A DNA stretch of 64,000 nucleotides from Scalesia atractyloides (Eukaryota > Streptophyta > Magnoliopsida > Asterales > Asteraceae), in NCBI GenBank assembly GCA_947069175.1, contig CAMTDV010000017.1:34295126-34359125 (forward strand). Direction: 5' to 3'. The notes beneath the pieces were generated by a model. It did no database searches. It was not told where the DNA came from and saw only the letters and a program-made list of their open reading frames with translations. The position numbers and the translations under genes were made by a program. This document shows, in pieces, positions 11,165 through 23,050 of the stretch (positions are counted from its first letter, which is position 1; the number at the start of each line of letters is the position of its first letter).

Positions 11165-12437
11165 TGACGTGATGTCGAAGTCTCACGTAAATTTAAACCA
11201 ATTACTACTAAATATCTAGCGGTAAGTGGGTATCGAACACGTGGAGTTTGTGGAAATGTGTCTATTTTATAGCTTTATCAACCAATTAAATTAAACTAAT
11301 TGCAGAAAATAATTTCAATGATTTCGATTGTTTGATTTAAAACTAAATTAACTAAATTACAAAAACAGTTATCAAGAGTTGTTGTAAAACAGATTAGGAG
11401 AAAGCGACCATCCTAGACTTCCGGTTTGCTTATGACAATTGTGCTTTGATTTACTAGAAAGAATCACATAGACATGATTCATGTGCAATTGCTTGTTTGT
11501 GATAAAAGGGAACTAAGTACTCGGATTATAACAATTCAAGGATGTTACCCGATGACCAATTAATTAATATCCAACCCTAATCCCTCCTTTGATATCTCGA
11601 TTGTCAACGACACCAAGAACGTACGATTTAGATTAAGATCAAAACATCAATTAACAAATTACAAACAAACATTCACACATCATAATAAACCAACATCATA
11701 ATAAACGATTGCAAGTCTATTATTCTAGAAATACAAATCAAAACACAAAAGTCTCAACCGAACCTTCAATCTAGGAAGATCACCATATGTTTAGCCACAC
11801 ATCGCTTGGTGAACCATCATATCAATAAGTTTAGTGTTCATACGAATCAAAAACATAAATCGGATGATTAAAATTGTTCACAAACACTTGCTAGAGCCAA
11901 AATTCGCCAGAAAACTCTCTAGAAACGTTCCCCAATTATTAGATTTGAAAAGACACTTGAAAACGGACTTTAATGGGGCAGTTACACTTTTCATGCTGGG
12001 CGCCACCGTAAGCTACGGCGTCACCATAGCCTATGGTGGCCATCAAAGACTCCTATGGTGGCTTAAAACTGTCTTACGGCAAATTTTTGGTCAGGGTCCA
12101 CCGTAAGCTACGGTGGGCTGCAGCTAGGCAATTTCGTTTTCTTCATAACTTTCTCGTTTCAACTCCGTTTTCTTCGCCGTTTGCGCCCACTTCTCGTAAT
12201 TTCATCCTCTATCATGTTATCTTCTTAAATATTCAATTCCAATAAGTTATTTTTTTAGTTATTCTCCGTATTCCTTCCATGCTTCTTCTAACACTTCCTT
12301 TTCTCTTCCTATTAAGCCTTTTGCACCTGAAATGACAAGTAAACCGTAGTTATCTAATTCGAGACAATAACCCACTAGAATATAAAATTATAATAGATAT
12401 TATGCCACTTAAGGGTTGTCCTGCGGTTCACCCGTCA
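11165..12437 (-). repeat. Element A 5' LTR
   Basis: 1273 bp. It drives the element on the minus strand. Inverted words CCGTAAGCTACGG and CCATAGCCTATGG cluster at 12001-12118. Flanked on its outer side by target duplication GTGGT (12438-12442). Confidence 0.93.
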
Positions 12438-12625
12438 GTGGTCAGCTTCCAGATTTGCATATCTTGGATAGTACAGCGAGTACACTGGCCACGGGGCCGT
12501 GCCGTTGACACACTAGGCCGTGTAGCAGACTAATATGACATGCGTATTAAATGAAGACAGAGAAGAAGGAAGACACGGGGTCGTGCCGTGCGGGCACGGG
12601 GCCGTGTGAGGGGTCTGTTTCCAAC

Positions 12626-12633
12626 TATAAATA
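12626..12633 (+). promoter_or_regulatory. Outer LTR TATA box
   Basis: TATAAATA follows the palindromic CACGG/CCGTG cluster by about 20 bp, a sensible U3 promoter position. Confidence 0.6.
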
Positions 12634-13200
12634 TGGGCGCTTGGTTTCATTTTATGTCATCCCTTGGCAAACCATTTCTCTCATATCTGCAACCACTCCA
12701 CCATCATTTTCCACCACCATCATTTTCCACCACAATCATTAGAGTTTAGAGTGTGTAGTAGTCTCGGGATCCAAGATTGATCTTAAGAGCCTTTCTCAAA
12801 CTATGGCCATGCTTGGCTAATCTCTTACATCACTTGGTGAAGAAGAAATGTTTTATGTCTTACTTTTGATTTCCAATTTTCGGTTAACTTTTAATTGGGT
12901 TTGTATTAATAACTTTAATAACTAGTTCTTTTATATTGAAAGTGAGTTTTATCCTTTCATTCCTTCATGTTTTGTTGATTCACTCATTCGTATCTTTGCG
13001 ATCTATATAAAGCGCATTAACTGCCTTGAAGGGGGTTAGAAGGGTGGTTTGGGTAAAACTCTTGCCTCTTGCAGTGTATAGATCCTGCAAAGACATGGTT
13101 CAAGCTTATTAAGACTTCCTTTGAGGCAGATAGCATTAAACCGGGGGAAGTAAGAACACTTGAATCCCTTATCTATAAACTACTATTAAAACTTTAAACC

Positions 13201-13410
13201 GACCTTGCGGGACTGTATCCCTGCGACTCAGGCCAATATGGCCAAGGGTAGCATTGCCTCCAAAAGAGGGACATGCCATATTTTGCATTAATAACTCACT
13301 TAATTATCTTTCAAGATTCCGGCCTTGCGGGAATGTATCCTGCTGACTCAAACCAATATGGCTGAGGGTATTATTGCCTCCAAAAGAGGGACATGCCACT
13401 TTAATCAAGA
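13201..13410. repeat. Two-unit tandem repeat, 120-bp period
   Basis: Unit 1 (13201) reads gaccttgcgggactgtatcc with later tgcctccaaaagagggacat. Unit 2 (13321) repeats it as ggccttgcgggaatgtatcc with the same closing word. Part of the outer LTR. Confidence 0.85.
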
Positions 13411-13786
13411 TAATCTCTTAAAAACCAAAGCGCGGAAATCATCAAAGGATACGTAAAAGATGAGTCGGAACCAAGTGATTCTATCTTATTTATTTGATTC
13501 TTTTATTCTATTTTGTTTATTTTAATTTACTTGTCAAAACATTTTCTCAAAGTTTGGGTAGATTAGACGCTGACAAAAATTCGATATTAAAAGCTCTTGT
13601 GTCCTTGGGCGACCTCGGTATCTTACTATCACTATACTACGCCACCGTTGGGTGCACTTGGCCTAACGTGTTGTAGAGAGTGATACTGTTATATCGTGTT
13701 TTATAGATATAAAGTTTGCATAAACGAGTGAAAAGTACCTAAAATATATCTAAAAATTGCACTCACGCTCCATCATGTCAAGTTTT

Positions 13787-13804
13787 TGGCGCTGTTCCGG
13801 GAGA
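13787..13804 (+). promoter_or_regulatory. Outer element primer binding site (degenerate)
   Basis: TGGCGCTGTTCCGGGAGA resembles the tRNA-Asp complement TGGCGCCGTTGCCGGGGA with a few changes. It sits a few bases after the presumed LTR end, supporting a plus-strand gypsy element. Confidence 0.65.
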
Positions 13805-13855
13805 CATAAGGATTTTAAGAAAGCTGAAAAATAACGGCCTAATCTGTCACACCCC

Positions 13856-15313
13856 AAGCGATGGCGGAAACGTCGGGGCGGGACGAAATAGATTGCTCAT
13901 TGCTCATAAAACTAATAGTGATAATAATTAATTTAAACCGGATTTCATTTCATAGCAAAATGTCGTTACATTACAAGGGAAAATTCAAATACAACGATAA
14001 CAAAGACAAAATTTGATACAACAATAATAAACCTAACGTCTATGTGTGTATCTAGCTTCATAGCTACTTCGTTTTCATAGCATCAACCTTCTCAACCTGT
14101 AACATGTTTAAAATACGAGTTCAATGCAAAAGCAAAGGCGAGTATACAAGTTTGAGCATAGCATACGTATAAGCATAAGTTTAAACAAATCCACATAGCA
14201 ACTAAGTTTACATACGAGCAAATACAAGGCATGCGATATTTCTAGTCAACCCTCTATTTACGCAACTAGTATAAATAATTCAACATGACCACACGTTCAC
14301 GGGCGGTGCGTTAATCCTATAGTGCTATACATGTCAACTGGAGGCTCAAAATAAGCTAATGACTATGGTATCACATACGTTCGATCCTAGTATAAGCATA
14401 ACGTACTTATCAAAGCGTTCATGTATAATGGATTGTTCGTGCAAGTAATAAAGCATAAGTTTAGTGTTGTTTTTGATATGTAAACATGTTACACCCAAAA
14501 GTGGTAAACGTAAAAGGGGGTTCGAGTATACTCATGGTTTTGCAAGCGTTCTGACTTGGTAATCGTGAAGAGTTGTTTAAGTTGCGGGATGAACACCGAG
14601 TTATCCTACAAGAGGAAAACGTGGGTGTGAGTATTTGGATGATTATGGAAGATTCGGGATTTGTAATAATGCATACAAAGTAGAGTATACGAAAATAATC
14701 ACTAAGGTCTAGCACTCGTTTTGACACTATGGGAACCCATTAGGGTTTATGTGATTTCATAGGTTGTAATGCCTATTAGAATCTAAACAAGGAACCATAC
14801 TCTTTACTGATTAAACTTACTAACTTGAAATAAGCCCAAACACACCCTTAAAGTGGGTTGCCATTTTTTTTTGCTATTTAAAGGTTATTAATTGGTTAAT
14901 TTGTTACCTTTTAATGGGTTATGAACTTGTAATAAGGTGTGGCACGATATTCCTAATGTTTGGTTATTATAACCTAAGGTTTTATAAGCAAAAAATAACA
15001 TGTACTAAAGGTTACAAGTATATAATGAATATGAATAAGTATAAGAATCACGTTTAAGTCTCGTATGAAGTAGGAATGTCATGTATTTGCAAGTTTGTCA
15101 CACGTTTACAAGTATCACGATTTAGGTATCATATGTATAAATGTATGAATATGTATAACATGAGTAGGAATAAACATGAGTTTTCATTATGATTCAAGTC
15201 TCGGATTACAATGATTACAACGAAGAATGAATACAAGGTTACAAAGTTTCCAAAAATAGAACTACAACACGAGCTTTCTAAATATGGAAAGTATGAAAAA
15301 GCCGGGCGTTACA
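13856..15313 (-). repeat. Element B 3' LTR, internally deleted
   Basis: 1458 bp against 2434 bp for its partner. The text jumps at about 14826 from ttactaact to tgaaataagccc, skipping the equivalent of about 21566-22526 in the 5' LTR. Elsewhere the two LTRs look very similar. Confidence 0.92.
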
Positions 15314-15330
15314 GTCTCCCCTCCTTTAGC
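15314..15330 (-). promoter_or_regulatory. Element B polypurine tract
   Basis: In element sense GCTAAAGGAGGGGAGAC abuts the 3' LTR start TGTAACG, the expected plus-strand primer. Confidence 0.85.
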
Positions 15331-15339
15331 AAATTTCGT

Positions 15340-16690
15340 CCCGAAATTTAGGAAGATGCAACGAAAAGATGCGGATACTTAGCCTTCATATCACTCTCGA
15401 GTTCCCAAGTAAATTCAGCGCCACGTTTTCCTTCCCATCGAACCTTGATGGTAGGAATTCGACTGCGCCATGATTTAGATTGGTTTTTCCACAAAATGGA
15501 ATGTCTCGTTGATTTGAAGATCTTCGAGTGGGACTTGAAGTCCTTCTTCAGCTAGACATTTCTTGAGATTTGAAACATAAAAAACCGGGTGAACGTTGTT
15601 GAGTTCTTGAGATAGGTCCAGTCGATACGCAACCTTGCCAATCCTTTCGAGAATCTTAAAGGGACCTACATAGCGAGGAGCGAGTTTGCCTCTATTACCA
15701 AATCAAACAACGCCTTTCCAAGGGGATACCTTGAGAAGTACATTATCACCTACATTAAATTCCAGGGGCTTGCGTCTTTTGTCAGCATAACTCTTTTGTC
15801 GGCTTCGAGCTTGGAGGAGATTATCACGAATTTGTAGGATCTTGTCCTTTGTCTCTTGTATCAGTTCGGGACCGGTGATTTGAGAGTCTCCGATTTTGTG
15901 CCAACAAATGGGCGAACGGCACTTACGACCATACAATGCTTCAAATGGAGCCATTTGAATACTAGCGCGATAAATGTTATTGTACGAGAATTCTACCAAG
16001 GGTAAGTGCGAATCCCAGTTGCCGCCAAAATCGATTACGCATGAACGGAGCATATCCTCCACGGTTTGGATAGTACGCTCGGATTGACCGTCAGACTGAG
16101 GATGAAAAGCAGTGCTAAGATTAAGACGAGTGCCAAGGGCGGATTGGAACGTTTGCCAAAGGCGGGATGTGAAATGAGCATCGCGATCGGAAATGATGTC
16201 AAGCGGAGTACCATGACGACTAATGACTTCATCCGTGTAGATACGAGCCAATTTCTCGACTTTGTAATATTCACGAATGGCAAGGAAATGAGCGGATTTT
16301 GTCAATCGGTCAATGATAACCCAGATACTGTCGTGACCAGATGAAGTACGAGGAAGCTTGGTAATGAAATCCATAGCAATACTCTCCCATTTCCAGACAA
16401 GAATTTCAGGTTGTTGAAGCAAGCCAGAGGGGCAGTGATGTTCAACTTTAACCTTGGAACAAGTAAGGCACTTCGAGACGTAAAGGGCGATATCTTTCTT
16501 CATCCCAGGCCACCAATAAGATGCACGAAGATCATGGTACATCTTGTCGGTGCCAGGATTAATGGAGTATCAGGATTTGTGGGCTTCATCCATCAAGGTG
16601 TTTTGAAGGTTAAGACGATTGGGATTCCAAATGCGATCATGGTAGTGAAGAATACCATGGGTTTTTGACTCCACAATTCAATTCGTTATC
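15340..16690 (-). pseudogene. Element B integrase and chromodomain-like tail
   Basis: The open part (16542-15703) covers an integrase with its zinc-binding end (CLTCSKVKVEH). The catalytic core shows D (AMDFITKLP), D (IISDRDAHFTS) and E (HPQSDGQSERTIQTVEDMLR), so the D,D-35-E triad is intact. After DNVLLKVSPWKGVV a stop replaces the expected Arg codon (CGA to TGA). Reading on in frame gives APRYVGPFKILERIGKVAY, HPVFYVSNLKKCL and HFVEKP, then a tail with further stops where Tekay-type elements have a chromodomain-like module. Upstream (16560-16690) the join to RNase H is missing sequence and contains stops. Integrase inserts element cDNA, and the tail is thought to target heterochromatin in this clade. 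Confidence 0.88.
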
Positions 16691-16698
16691 GAGGTTAC

Positions 16699-18646
16699 TC
16701 ACAGTTCAAGGTCCTGTTTAGTATAGTTTTTCTCATGGATTTTGAGTTGTCTCGACGCGTATGTGATAACCTTATCCCGTTGCATAAGAATGCAACCAAG
16801 GCCTTGGTTTGAGGCATCACAATATACGACAAAATCGTCGTTTCCATCGGGAAGTGCAAGGGTAGGAGCATTATAGAGCATGTCCTTAAGGGTTTGAAAA
16901 GACTCCACTTGTTCGGGACCCCAAACAAAAGGTTTATCTTTTTGAGTCAACGACATTAAAGAGACGGCAATCTTGGAGAAGTTCGAGATAAAGCGGCGAT
17001 AATAACCAGCTAGGCCAAGAAACGAACGAATTTCAGAAGGCGATATAGGTGCAATCCAATTCTCCACAGCTTCTATCTTTGCGGGGTCAACATGAATACC
17101 GAGTTCATTGACGGTGTGACAAAGAAATTGAACCTCTTTTAGCCAAAATTCACACTTGGAGAATTTGGCATAAAGACGTTCAGTACGCAAAAGCTGAAGA
17201 ATAAGTTGCAAATATCGCCCATGTTCTTCTTTCGTCTTGGAATAGATGAGAATATCATCGATAAATACGATTACGAAACGATCGAGGAAAGGTTTACACA
17301 CGCGGTTCATGAGATCCATAAACACTGCAGGCGCGTTGGTCAAACCAAATGGCATGACCACGAACTCATAGTGTCCATAATGTGTGCGAAAAGCAGTCTT
17401 AGGTACATCTCCCTCGAAAACTCGAAGTTGATGGTAGCCAGAACGGAGATCGATCTTCGAGAAACAAGTCACACCTTGAAGTTGATCAAAGAGGTCGTCA
17501 ATACGAGGGAGTGGATATCGGTTCTTAACTGTAAGCTTGTTGAGCTCACGATAGTCGATGCACATCTGAAAGGATCCATCCTTCTTCTTGATGAACAAAA
17601 CGGGAGCGCCCCAAGGAGAAGTACTAGGGCGTATAAAGCCTTTATCAAGAAGCTCTTGAAGTTGGCTCAATAGCTCTTGCATCTCCGAAGGTGCTAAACG
17701 GTAAGGAGCCTTCGCAACAGGAGTTGCGCCAGGGATGAGGTCAATACAAAAGTCAACGAATCGAGGAGGCGGAGGACCAAGAAGATCCTCTGGAAAGACA
17801 TCGGGGAATTCACAAACAACAGGAACGTCGCTCACGCTCGGGCATTTGTCTTTCTTTTCCACAACATGGGCCAGAAAGGCAAAGTACTCCTTGCGCAAGT
17901 ATTTATTTGCTTGGATACGCAACATAAGCTTAAGACCTTTAGAAGGTTTCTCGCCATAGACATGCAATGAATCACCCTTTGGAAGAGGAAGACGAATGAA
18001 CTTTTCGGAACAAACAACTTTAGCATGAACTCGCCTAAGCCAATTCATGCCTACTATAATGAAGAAGCTTCCCAATTGCATGGGAATGAGGTCAATTGAA
18101 AACGTATGATTGTTAGGATTCAAGGAACAATTAGAAAGAATAGAATCCACAGAGAAGGTTTTACCATTAGCGACTTCGACAGCAAAAGGATTAGGCAATT
18201 TAGAACGCACGTACTTAAGTAAAGGTTCAAATTCAGTCGAAACAAAACTTTTATCGGCGCCAGGATCACATAGACATGAAGCATAAACATGGTTAACAAG
18301 GAACGTACCAGTGATAACGTCATTTGAACTTTGAGCCTGAGCAGAGGTGAGGGCAAACGCTCTTCCTCTTTCTTGTTGTGGCTGTTGTTGTTGTTGAGGC
18401 TGCTGGTTGACGTTGCGTTGGGGGCAGGTGTTGACAAGATGGCTCGGGTCACCGCACTTGAAACATGCTTGCATAGGAGCATTTTGAGGTTGGGTTTGAC
18501 GTTGAGCAGGGTCAGGCATGAGGGCTTGAGGTTGGGCGTTTTGGGGTTGAGGGAAGCTACGGCAACGGTTCGCAAAGTGTCCAAACTTGTGGCATTGGGC
18601 ACACTTACGACATGGGGTACCGGTGGGATGGTGGTGTAAACAGGTA
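16699..18646 (-). pseudogene. Element B gag C-terminus, protease, RT and RNase H start
   Basis: A long open frame (18519-16699) that extends upstream in frame to about 18640. In order: two CCHC knuckles, CAQCHKFGHFANRC (near 18600) and CFKCGDPSHLVNTC (about 18465). Next comes the protease motif CDPGADKSFVS, in which DPGA replaces the usual D-S/T-GA and may disable catalysis. The reverse transcriptase follows with KKKDGSFQMCIDYRELNKLT, PLPRIDDLFDQL, FSKIDLRSGYHQLR and VIVFIDDILIYSK (the DD pair). RNase H begins with FVVYCDASNQGLGCILMQ and is cut off at QDLEL, losing most of the domain. The 155-codon plus-strand frame at 17206-17673 is antisense to RT and is not a gene. Confidence 0.92.
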
Positions 18647-19618
18647 GCACACTAGAGATGAGACCCAGCGTAGCCCTATCTTGGTTGTTCAGGGTTGGCA
18701 GGGTGATGGCTGCAACAGTTTGGATGGTTGGGGGTTTGGCGGAGTAGCAACCGCACGATTCTGGCTTGAAGCCTTCCGCTTCTTGCTTTGGTTTTCCTTG
18801 GCTTGGGAGGGTGAGGGTTCGGTAGTGGTGGTCTTAGCGGTGGCTTGGTGCGTGCCTTTTAATGCTGCTTTCGTGGCATTCTGCGCTCAACATGATTGTT
18901 GTTGAGATGGACTGCTAAACGGTATATTTCCTCAATGGTTGCTGGGAAGGCAGCTTCCACGAGGTTCATGAAGGAGTCGGGTAGGCAATGGATATACTTG
19001 TTGATAGCCTTTTTAGTGGTATCAACTTGGGTGGGGAAAAGGATACTAAGTTGCTTGAACCGAAGGGTTAAACCATCATTATCATCCCCATTTTGCTTGA
19101 GGTACCAAAACTAGTGTTCAAGTTTCCTAAGCTCGTGAGGAGGGCAAAACTCATCCCTCGTGATCTTCTCCAGTTCCGCCCATGGTAACGCGTGGGCGGC
19201 ATCGTCCCCTCTTGTGCTACGTTCGGAGGTCCACCACTCAAGAGCTCTCGAGCGGCACACCCCCGTGGCGTTTTGGGTGCGTAAATCATCGGGGCAGCCA
19301 CTTTGGCGGAAAGTGATCTCCATGGCTTCAAACCAAGTCAACAGCGCGGTTGCGCCATCATTACCTGTAAACTCCAGAGGTTTGCAGGCAACGAATTGGT
19401 TGAAGAGGAATTGTGACTTAGGCTTTTCAACCTTGGAGTCCACGGAAGCCGTGTAGCGATTCGGTGTTGGATTGGATCTTGCTGACTATATCGGGTATAA
19501 CTCTGTCCATTTGATCGGTCATCTGTTCAGCGACGAGGTGTACGAGTTCTTGCTTGGAGATGGAACGGGAACTCTTCTTGGTCTTCTTGTGTTCAGCGGA
19601 TAAGTTTGGAGAAGACAT
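18647..19618 (-). pseudogene. Element B gag N-terminal part, frameshifted
   Basis: Starts with the ATG at 19618 (MSSPNLSAEHKKTKKSSRS). It passes by frameshift near 19435 into the gag core at about 19440-19111 (FNQFVACKPLEFTGNDGA, WFEAMEITF, ALEWWTSE, WAELEKITRDEFCPPHELRK). A stop near 19110 (reads H then TAG) and more decay follow (FPTQVDTTKKAINKYIHCLP) to the zinc knuckle region. It is the retrotransposon gag (capsid) of the same element as the pol frame. Confidence 0.85.
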
Positions 19619-19620
19619 CT

Positions 19621-20567
19621 AGGGTTGAAATAGAAAGGACAAGGAAGAGACTTGATCATAATGTAAAAATAAGTTTTGCATGTATAAGCATGGATATTTC
19701 ATGTATGTTGCATGTATTTGACAAGTACACAACATGTATTCAATAAGTATAATCACGTATGAATGCGTATAAAGAGTATAAATTTAGTTTGTTCACGAGG
19801 GTTATTATTGTTTTTGATTACGAGAGACGTGCGAATTGTGTAACTGTTCCGAAACGAATAAGGTAGCAAGTATAAAATCACATTAAAATTGAGATAACAT
19901 AAAAGATTGGCTCAATAAAACATGGGATTGTTTCGGGTAGAGAAACGTCGACTATTCCAAAAGATTGGCTCAATAAAACATGCTTTGGCCTAATAGGTAA
20001 AATACTCTCGTCGGGAAGCGATTAACGGTATTTTACCCTTTTAGTTACTACATGTCCCTAGTCGATCGATAATTCGAGACTTTGGCGAGATTGAAAATCG
20101 AGGAACGGGACTAGTTGACAAGGTGTGGGTTTCACCCCTAACTTGACAACATCGTACCCTAAGTGCGGTTGCTTCTTACTAAACGAGGAGCATATTCCGA
20201 CTCGTTTGTAAGATCCACTAGAGTATGAAATGGAAGTTTTCCATCAAGATGTGGATATCACTCCTAACTTGATGGTGTAACTTCATGAAAATCGAATACG
20301 CGGAATGAGGGAATTCACCAAAAATTGTAAGTCATTAGACCTATCTTGGTGCAAATCGCCTCGTTTGCATCATGAGTGTTTTCAAGTCTTCAAGTGTATT
20401 GTGTAAACGTCTTAGGAAAGACGCTATGTATGTTTTAAGACCAAAAGAAAGGAAGAAGCAATGAAGGAAGAATAAAGTTTTAAGCATGATATAAGAATGG
20501 TCAAAACAGGACGCTTAAACTATAGACTAAGTCGAACATGGCAATTCTACCTAATTCCCTATAGTTA
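19621..20567 (-). other. Element B 5' leader
   Basis: About 950 bp between primer site and gag ATG with no open frame of note. A 30-bp phrase (aaaagattggctcaataaaacatg) occurs twice, near 19901 and 19958. Confidence 0.6.
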
Positions 20568-20581
20568 TGGCTCTGATACCA
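20568..20581 (-). promoter_or_regulatory. Element B primer binding site (tRNA-Met)
   Basis: TGGTATCAGAGCCA in element sense, 3 bp after the 5' LTR. It matches the complement of the plant initiator tRNA-Met 3' end, the usual primer of chromoviruses. Confidence 0.92.
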
Positions 20582-20584
20582 ATC

Positions 20585-23018
20585 TGTCACACCACAACCG
20601 ATGGCGGAAACGTCGGGGCGGGACGAAATAGATTGCTCATTGCTCATAAAACTAATAGTGACAATAATTAATTTAAACCGGATTTCATTTCATAGCAAAA
20701 TGTCGTTACATTACAAGGGAAAATTCAAATACAACGATAACAAAGACAAAATTTGATACAACAATAATAAACCTAACGTCTATGTGTGTATCTAGCGTCA
20801 TAGCTACTTCGTTTTCATAGCATCAACCTTCTCAACCTGTAACATGTTTAAAATACGAGTCCAATGCAAAAGCAAAGGCGAGTATACAAGTTTAAGCATA
20901 GCATACGTATAAGCATAAGTTTAAACAAATCCACATGGCAACTTAGTTTACATATGAGCAGATACAAGGCATGCTATATTTGTAGTCAACCCTTTGTTTA
21001 CGCAACTAGTATAAATAATTCAACATAACCACACGTTCACGGGTGGTGCGTTACTCCTATAGCGCTATACATGTCAAATGGAGGCGCAAAATAAGCTAAT
21101 GACTATGGTATCACATACGTTCGGTCCTAGTATAAGCATAACATACGTATCAAAGCGTTCATGTATAATGGATTGTTCGTGCAAGTAATAAAGCATAAGT
21201 TTAGTGTTGTTTTTGATATGTAAACATGTTACACCCCAAAAGTAGTAAACGTAAAAGGGGGTTCGAGTATACTCACGGTTTTGCAAGCGTTCTGACTTGG
21301 TAATCCATGAAGAGTGGTTTAAGTTGCGGGATGAACACTGAGTTATCCTACAAAAGGAAAACGTGGGTGTGAGTATTTGGATGATTATGGAAGATTCGGG
21401 ATTTGGAATAATGCATATAAAGTAAAGTATACGAAAATACTCACTAAAGTCTAGCACTTGTTTTGAAACTATGGGAACCCATTAGGGTTTATGTGATTTC
21501 ATAGGTTGTAACGCCTATTAGAATCTAAACGAGGAACCATACTCTTTAGTGATTAAACTTACTAACTCGACACATGATTATGTAGTCATCATCAAGGTTT
21601 CGGTTTTATGTATATATTATGTAGATTATAATAGTTACATGTATATCATAAGTCCACAAGAATGTCAAAGAAGTCATGTAGGAGGTAGGTGGTATAACCA
21701 TCCATTTAGGAACCTCATGAGAGTTCACCACTACACAAGTTGTCATAAACAACAAGGAGGGTCAAGAACAATGGTTAATATAAAAATAGAAATTACAAGT
21801 TATCACTACACTAAGTAGCCAAGTAAGCTACAACCTGGTGAGCCTACGTCGACACAAGTCGAAGGCTAGACGGGGTTGTGTCACTTTCAACTAGCAAACT
21901 ACTTAGGGTGGAATAAGAAAACATCAAGTGTTGTGTGGACTTGGAAGTAGGGTAGCCCAAGCTAACCTTGTAGTCACACTAGCTTCAAGTTCAAGACTTG
22001 GCAACACTTGTAGCTTAAAGCTCATGTAAAATAGAAAGTTTAGAGGGGTTAAACACCTCCGATTTTATGTAACAACCTTGTTTTTAAGCACACTAATCAT
22101 AGATTTGATTAGTGGCATAAGGACATAGGTTTGTATAAGTAAAACATGAGTTTTCTTTCAAAATATGAAGAATCAAAATGATAAAAATGAGCAGAATTAT
22201 AGGTGCACTTTGGACCTCAAAAGTGGTGAGGTGTCACCTTAGTTTTCCCAAGCAAACTTTTGTGAGAACCTTCCTAGAGGTTATCCAAGTGTTGTAGAAG
22301 AAGAAACAAGAAGAAAATTGAAGTGGAAGTGAGTTAAAACTCACTTTTCATGGCTGGAACTCTAAAAAACATGACTGAAACTCAGCTGAGTTTGGGAGGG
22401 TTTTTGAAGTATTTGGAGGCTTGCAAAAGTGGAATAAAGAGTGGGAAGTGTTTATTATATAGGGAAGGGACTAGGGTTTCAATGGGTTGGGCTTTGAACA
22501 AGGTTAGTGGGCATTAAGGCTTGAAATAAGCCCAAACACACCATTAAAAGTGGGCTGCCATTTTTTATTATTTTTTTTTTTTGCTAATTAAATGTTATTA
22601 ATTGGTTAATTCGTTACCTTTTAATGGGTTATGAACTTGTAATAAGGTGTGGCATGATATTCCTAATGTTTGGTATTATAACCTAAGGTTTTATAAGCGA
22701 AAAAACATGTACTAAAGGTTACAAGTATATAACGAATATGAATAAGTATAAGAATCACGTTTAAGTCTCGTATGAAGTAGGAACGTCATGTATTTGCAAG
22801 TTTGTCACACGTTTACAAGTATCACGAGGTATCATATGTATAAATGTATGAATATGTTATAACATGAATAGGAATAAAACACGAGTTTTCATTATGATTC
22901 AAGTCTCGGATTACAATGATTACAATGAAGAATGAATACAAGGTTAAAAAGTTTCCAAAAATAGAACTACAACACGAGCTTTCTAAATATGAAAAGTATG
23001 AAAAAGTCGGGCGTTACA
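20585..23018 (-). repeat. Element B 5' LTR
   Basis: 2434 bp, full-length version. A conserved block TGCGTTA.TCCTATAGCGCTATA near 21048-21068 is also in the 3' LTR and in the solo LTR at 40610-43064, which supports one family. Confidence 0.93.
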
Positions 23019-23050
23019 TAATCATTTTCTTTAATTTTCATGTTCAAAAT

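Larger units (their letters stand above)
5532..12437 (-). mobile_element. Element A: non-autonomous Athila-like LTR retrotransposon (gag-PR only)
   Basis: Bounded by two long direct repeats (5532-6762 and 11165-12437) that start TGACGGGTGAACC and end CATCACGTCA in element orientation, with a perfect 5-bp target duplication GTGGT. It has a tRNA-Asp-type primer site, a polypurine tract, a gag-protease frame and a long non-coding 3' region. It has no reverse transcriptase, RNase H or integrase: the interior between LTRs is only 4.4 kb. The gag is clearly related to that of element C (shared NNPSPVVIPH and NFNMNSNTYHPGL). It is best described as a TR-GAG/LARD-like derivative of an Athila lineage that would need enzymes in trans. 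The LTRs look very similar to each other, so the insertion is probably young relative to its host LTR. Confidence 0.92.
12438..13780 (+). mobile_element. Outer gypsy-type LTR, right piece with promoter
   Basis: Continues the LTR begun at 5235 after element A. It carries CACGGGGCCGTG and ACACGGGGTCGTGCC words (12488-12606), then a TATA-like CTATAAATATG at 12625. A long 5' leader region with a two-unit 120-bp repeat follows, and the LTR ends near 13775-13780 just before a degenerate tRNA-Asp primer site. Its internal region is cut after about 50 bp by element B. A partner 3' LTR was not found in the window, so it is a relic of an older element. The 60-codon frame near 13494 is part of the LTR and not a gene. 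Confidence 0.75.
13856..23018 (-). mobile_element. Element B: Tekay/Del-like Ty3/gypsy chromovirus relic
   Basis: LTRs at 13856-15313 and 20585-23018 open TGTAACGCCCG and close GGTGTGACA in element sense, with a perfect 5-bp target duplication TAATC (13851-13855, 23019-23023). It has a tRNA-iMet primer site, gag with two zinc knuckles, protease, RT, partial RNase H, integrase and a decayed chromodomain-like tail, ending in polypurine tract AAAGGAGGGGAGAC. The order PR-RT-RH-INT is Ty3/gypsy, and the iMet primer with a C-terminal LKKCLA...LHFVEKP-like tail points to chromoviruses of the Tekay (Del) clade. Several stops and a deletion between RNase H and integrase make it inactive. Confidence 0.93.

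Noticed and set aside
17206..17673. 155-codon plus-strand ORF
   Set aside because: Exactly antisense to the element B reverse transcriptase, with no domain.
18331..18639. Plus-strand ORF of 102 codons
   Set aside because: Antisense shadow of the Gln-rich gag/zinc-knuckle region of element B.
21549..21818. 89-codon plus-strand ORF
   Set aside because: Lies wholly in the element B 5' LTR, in a part missing from the other LTR; no domain and antisense to the element.
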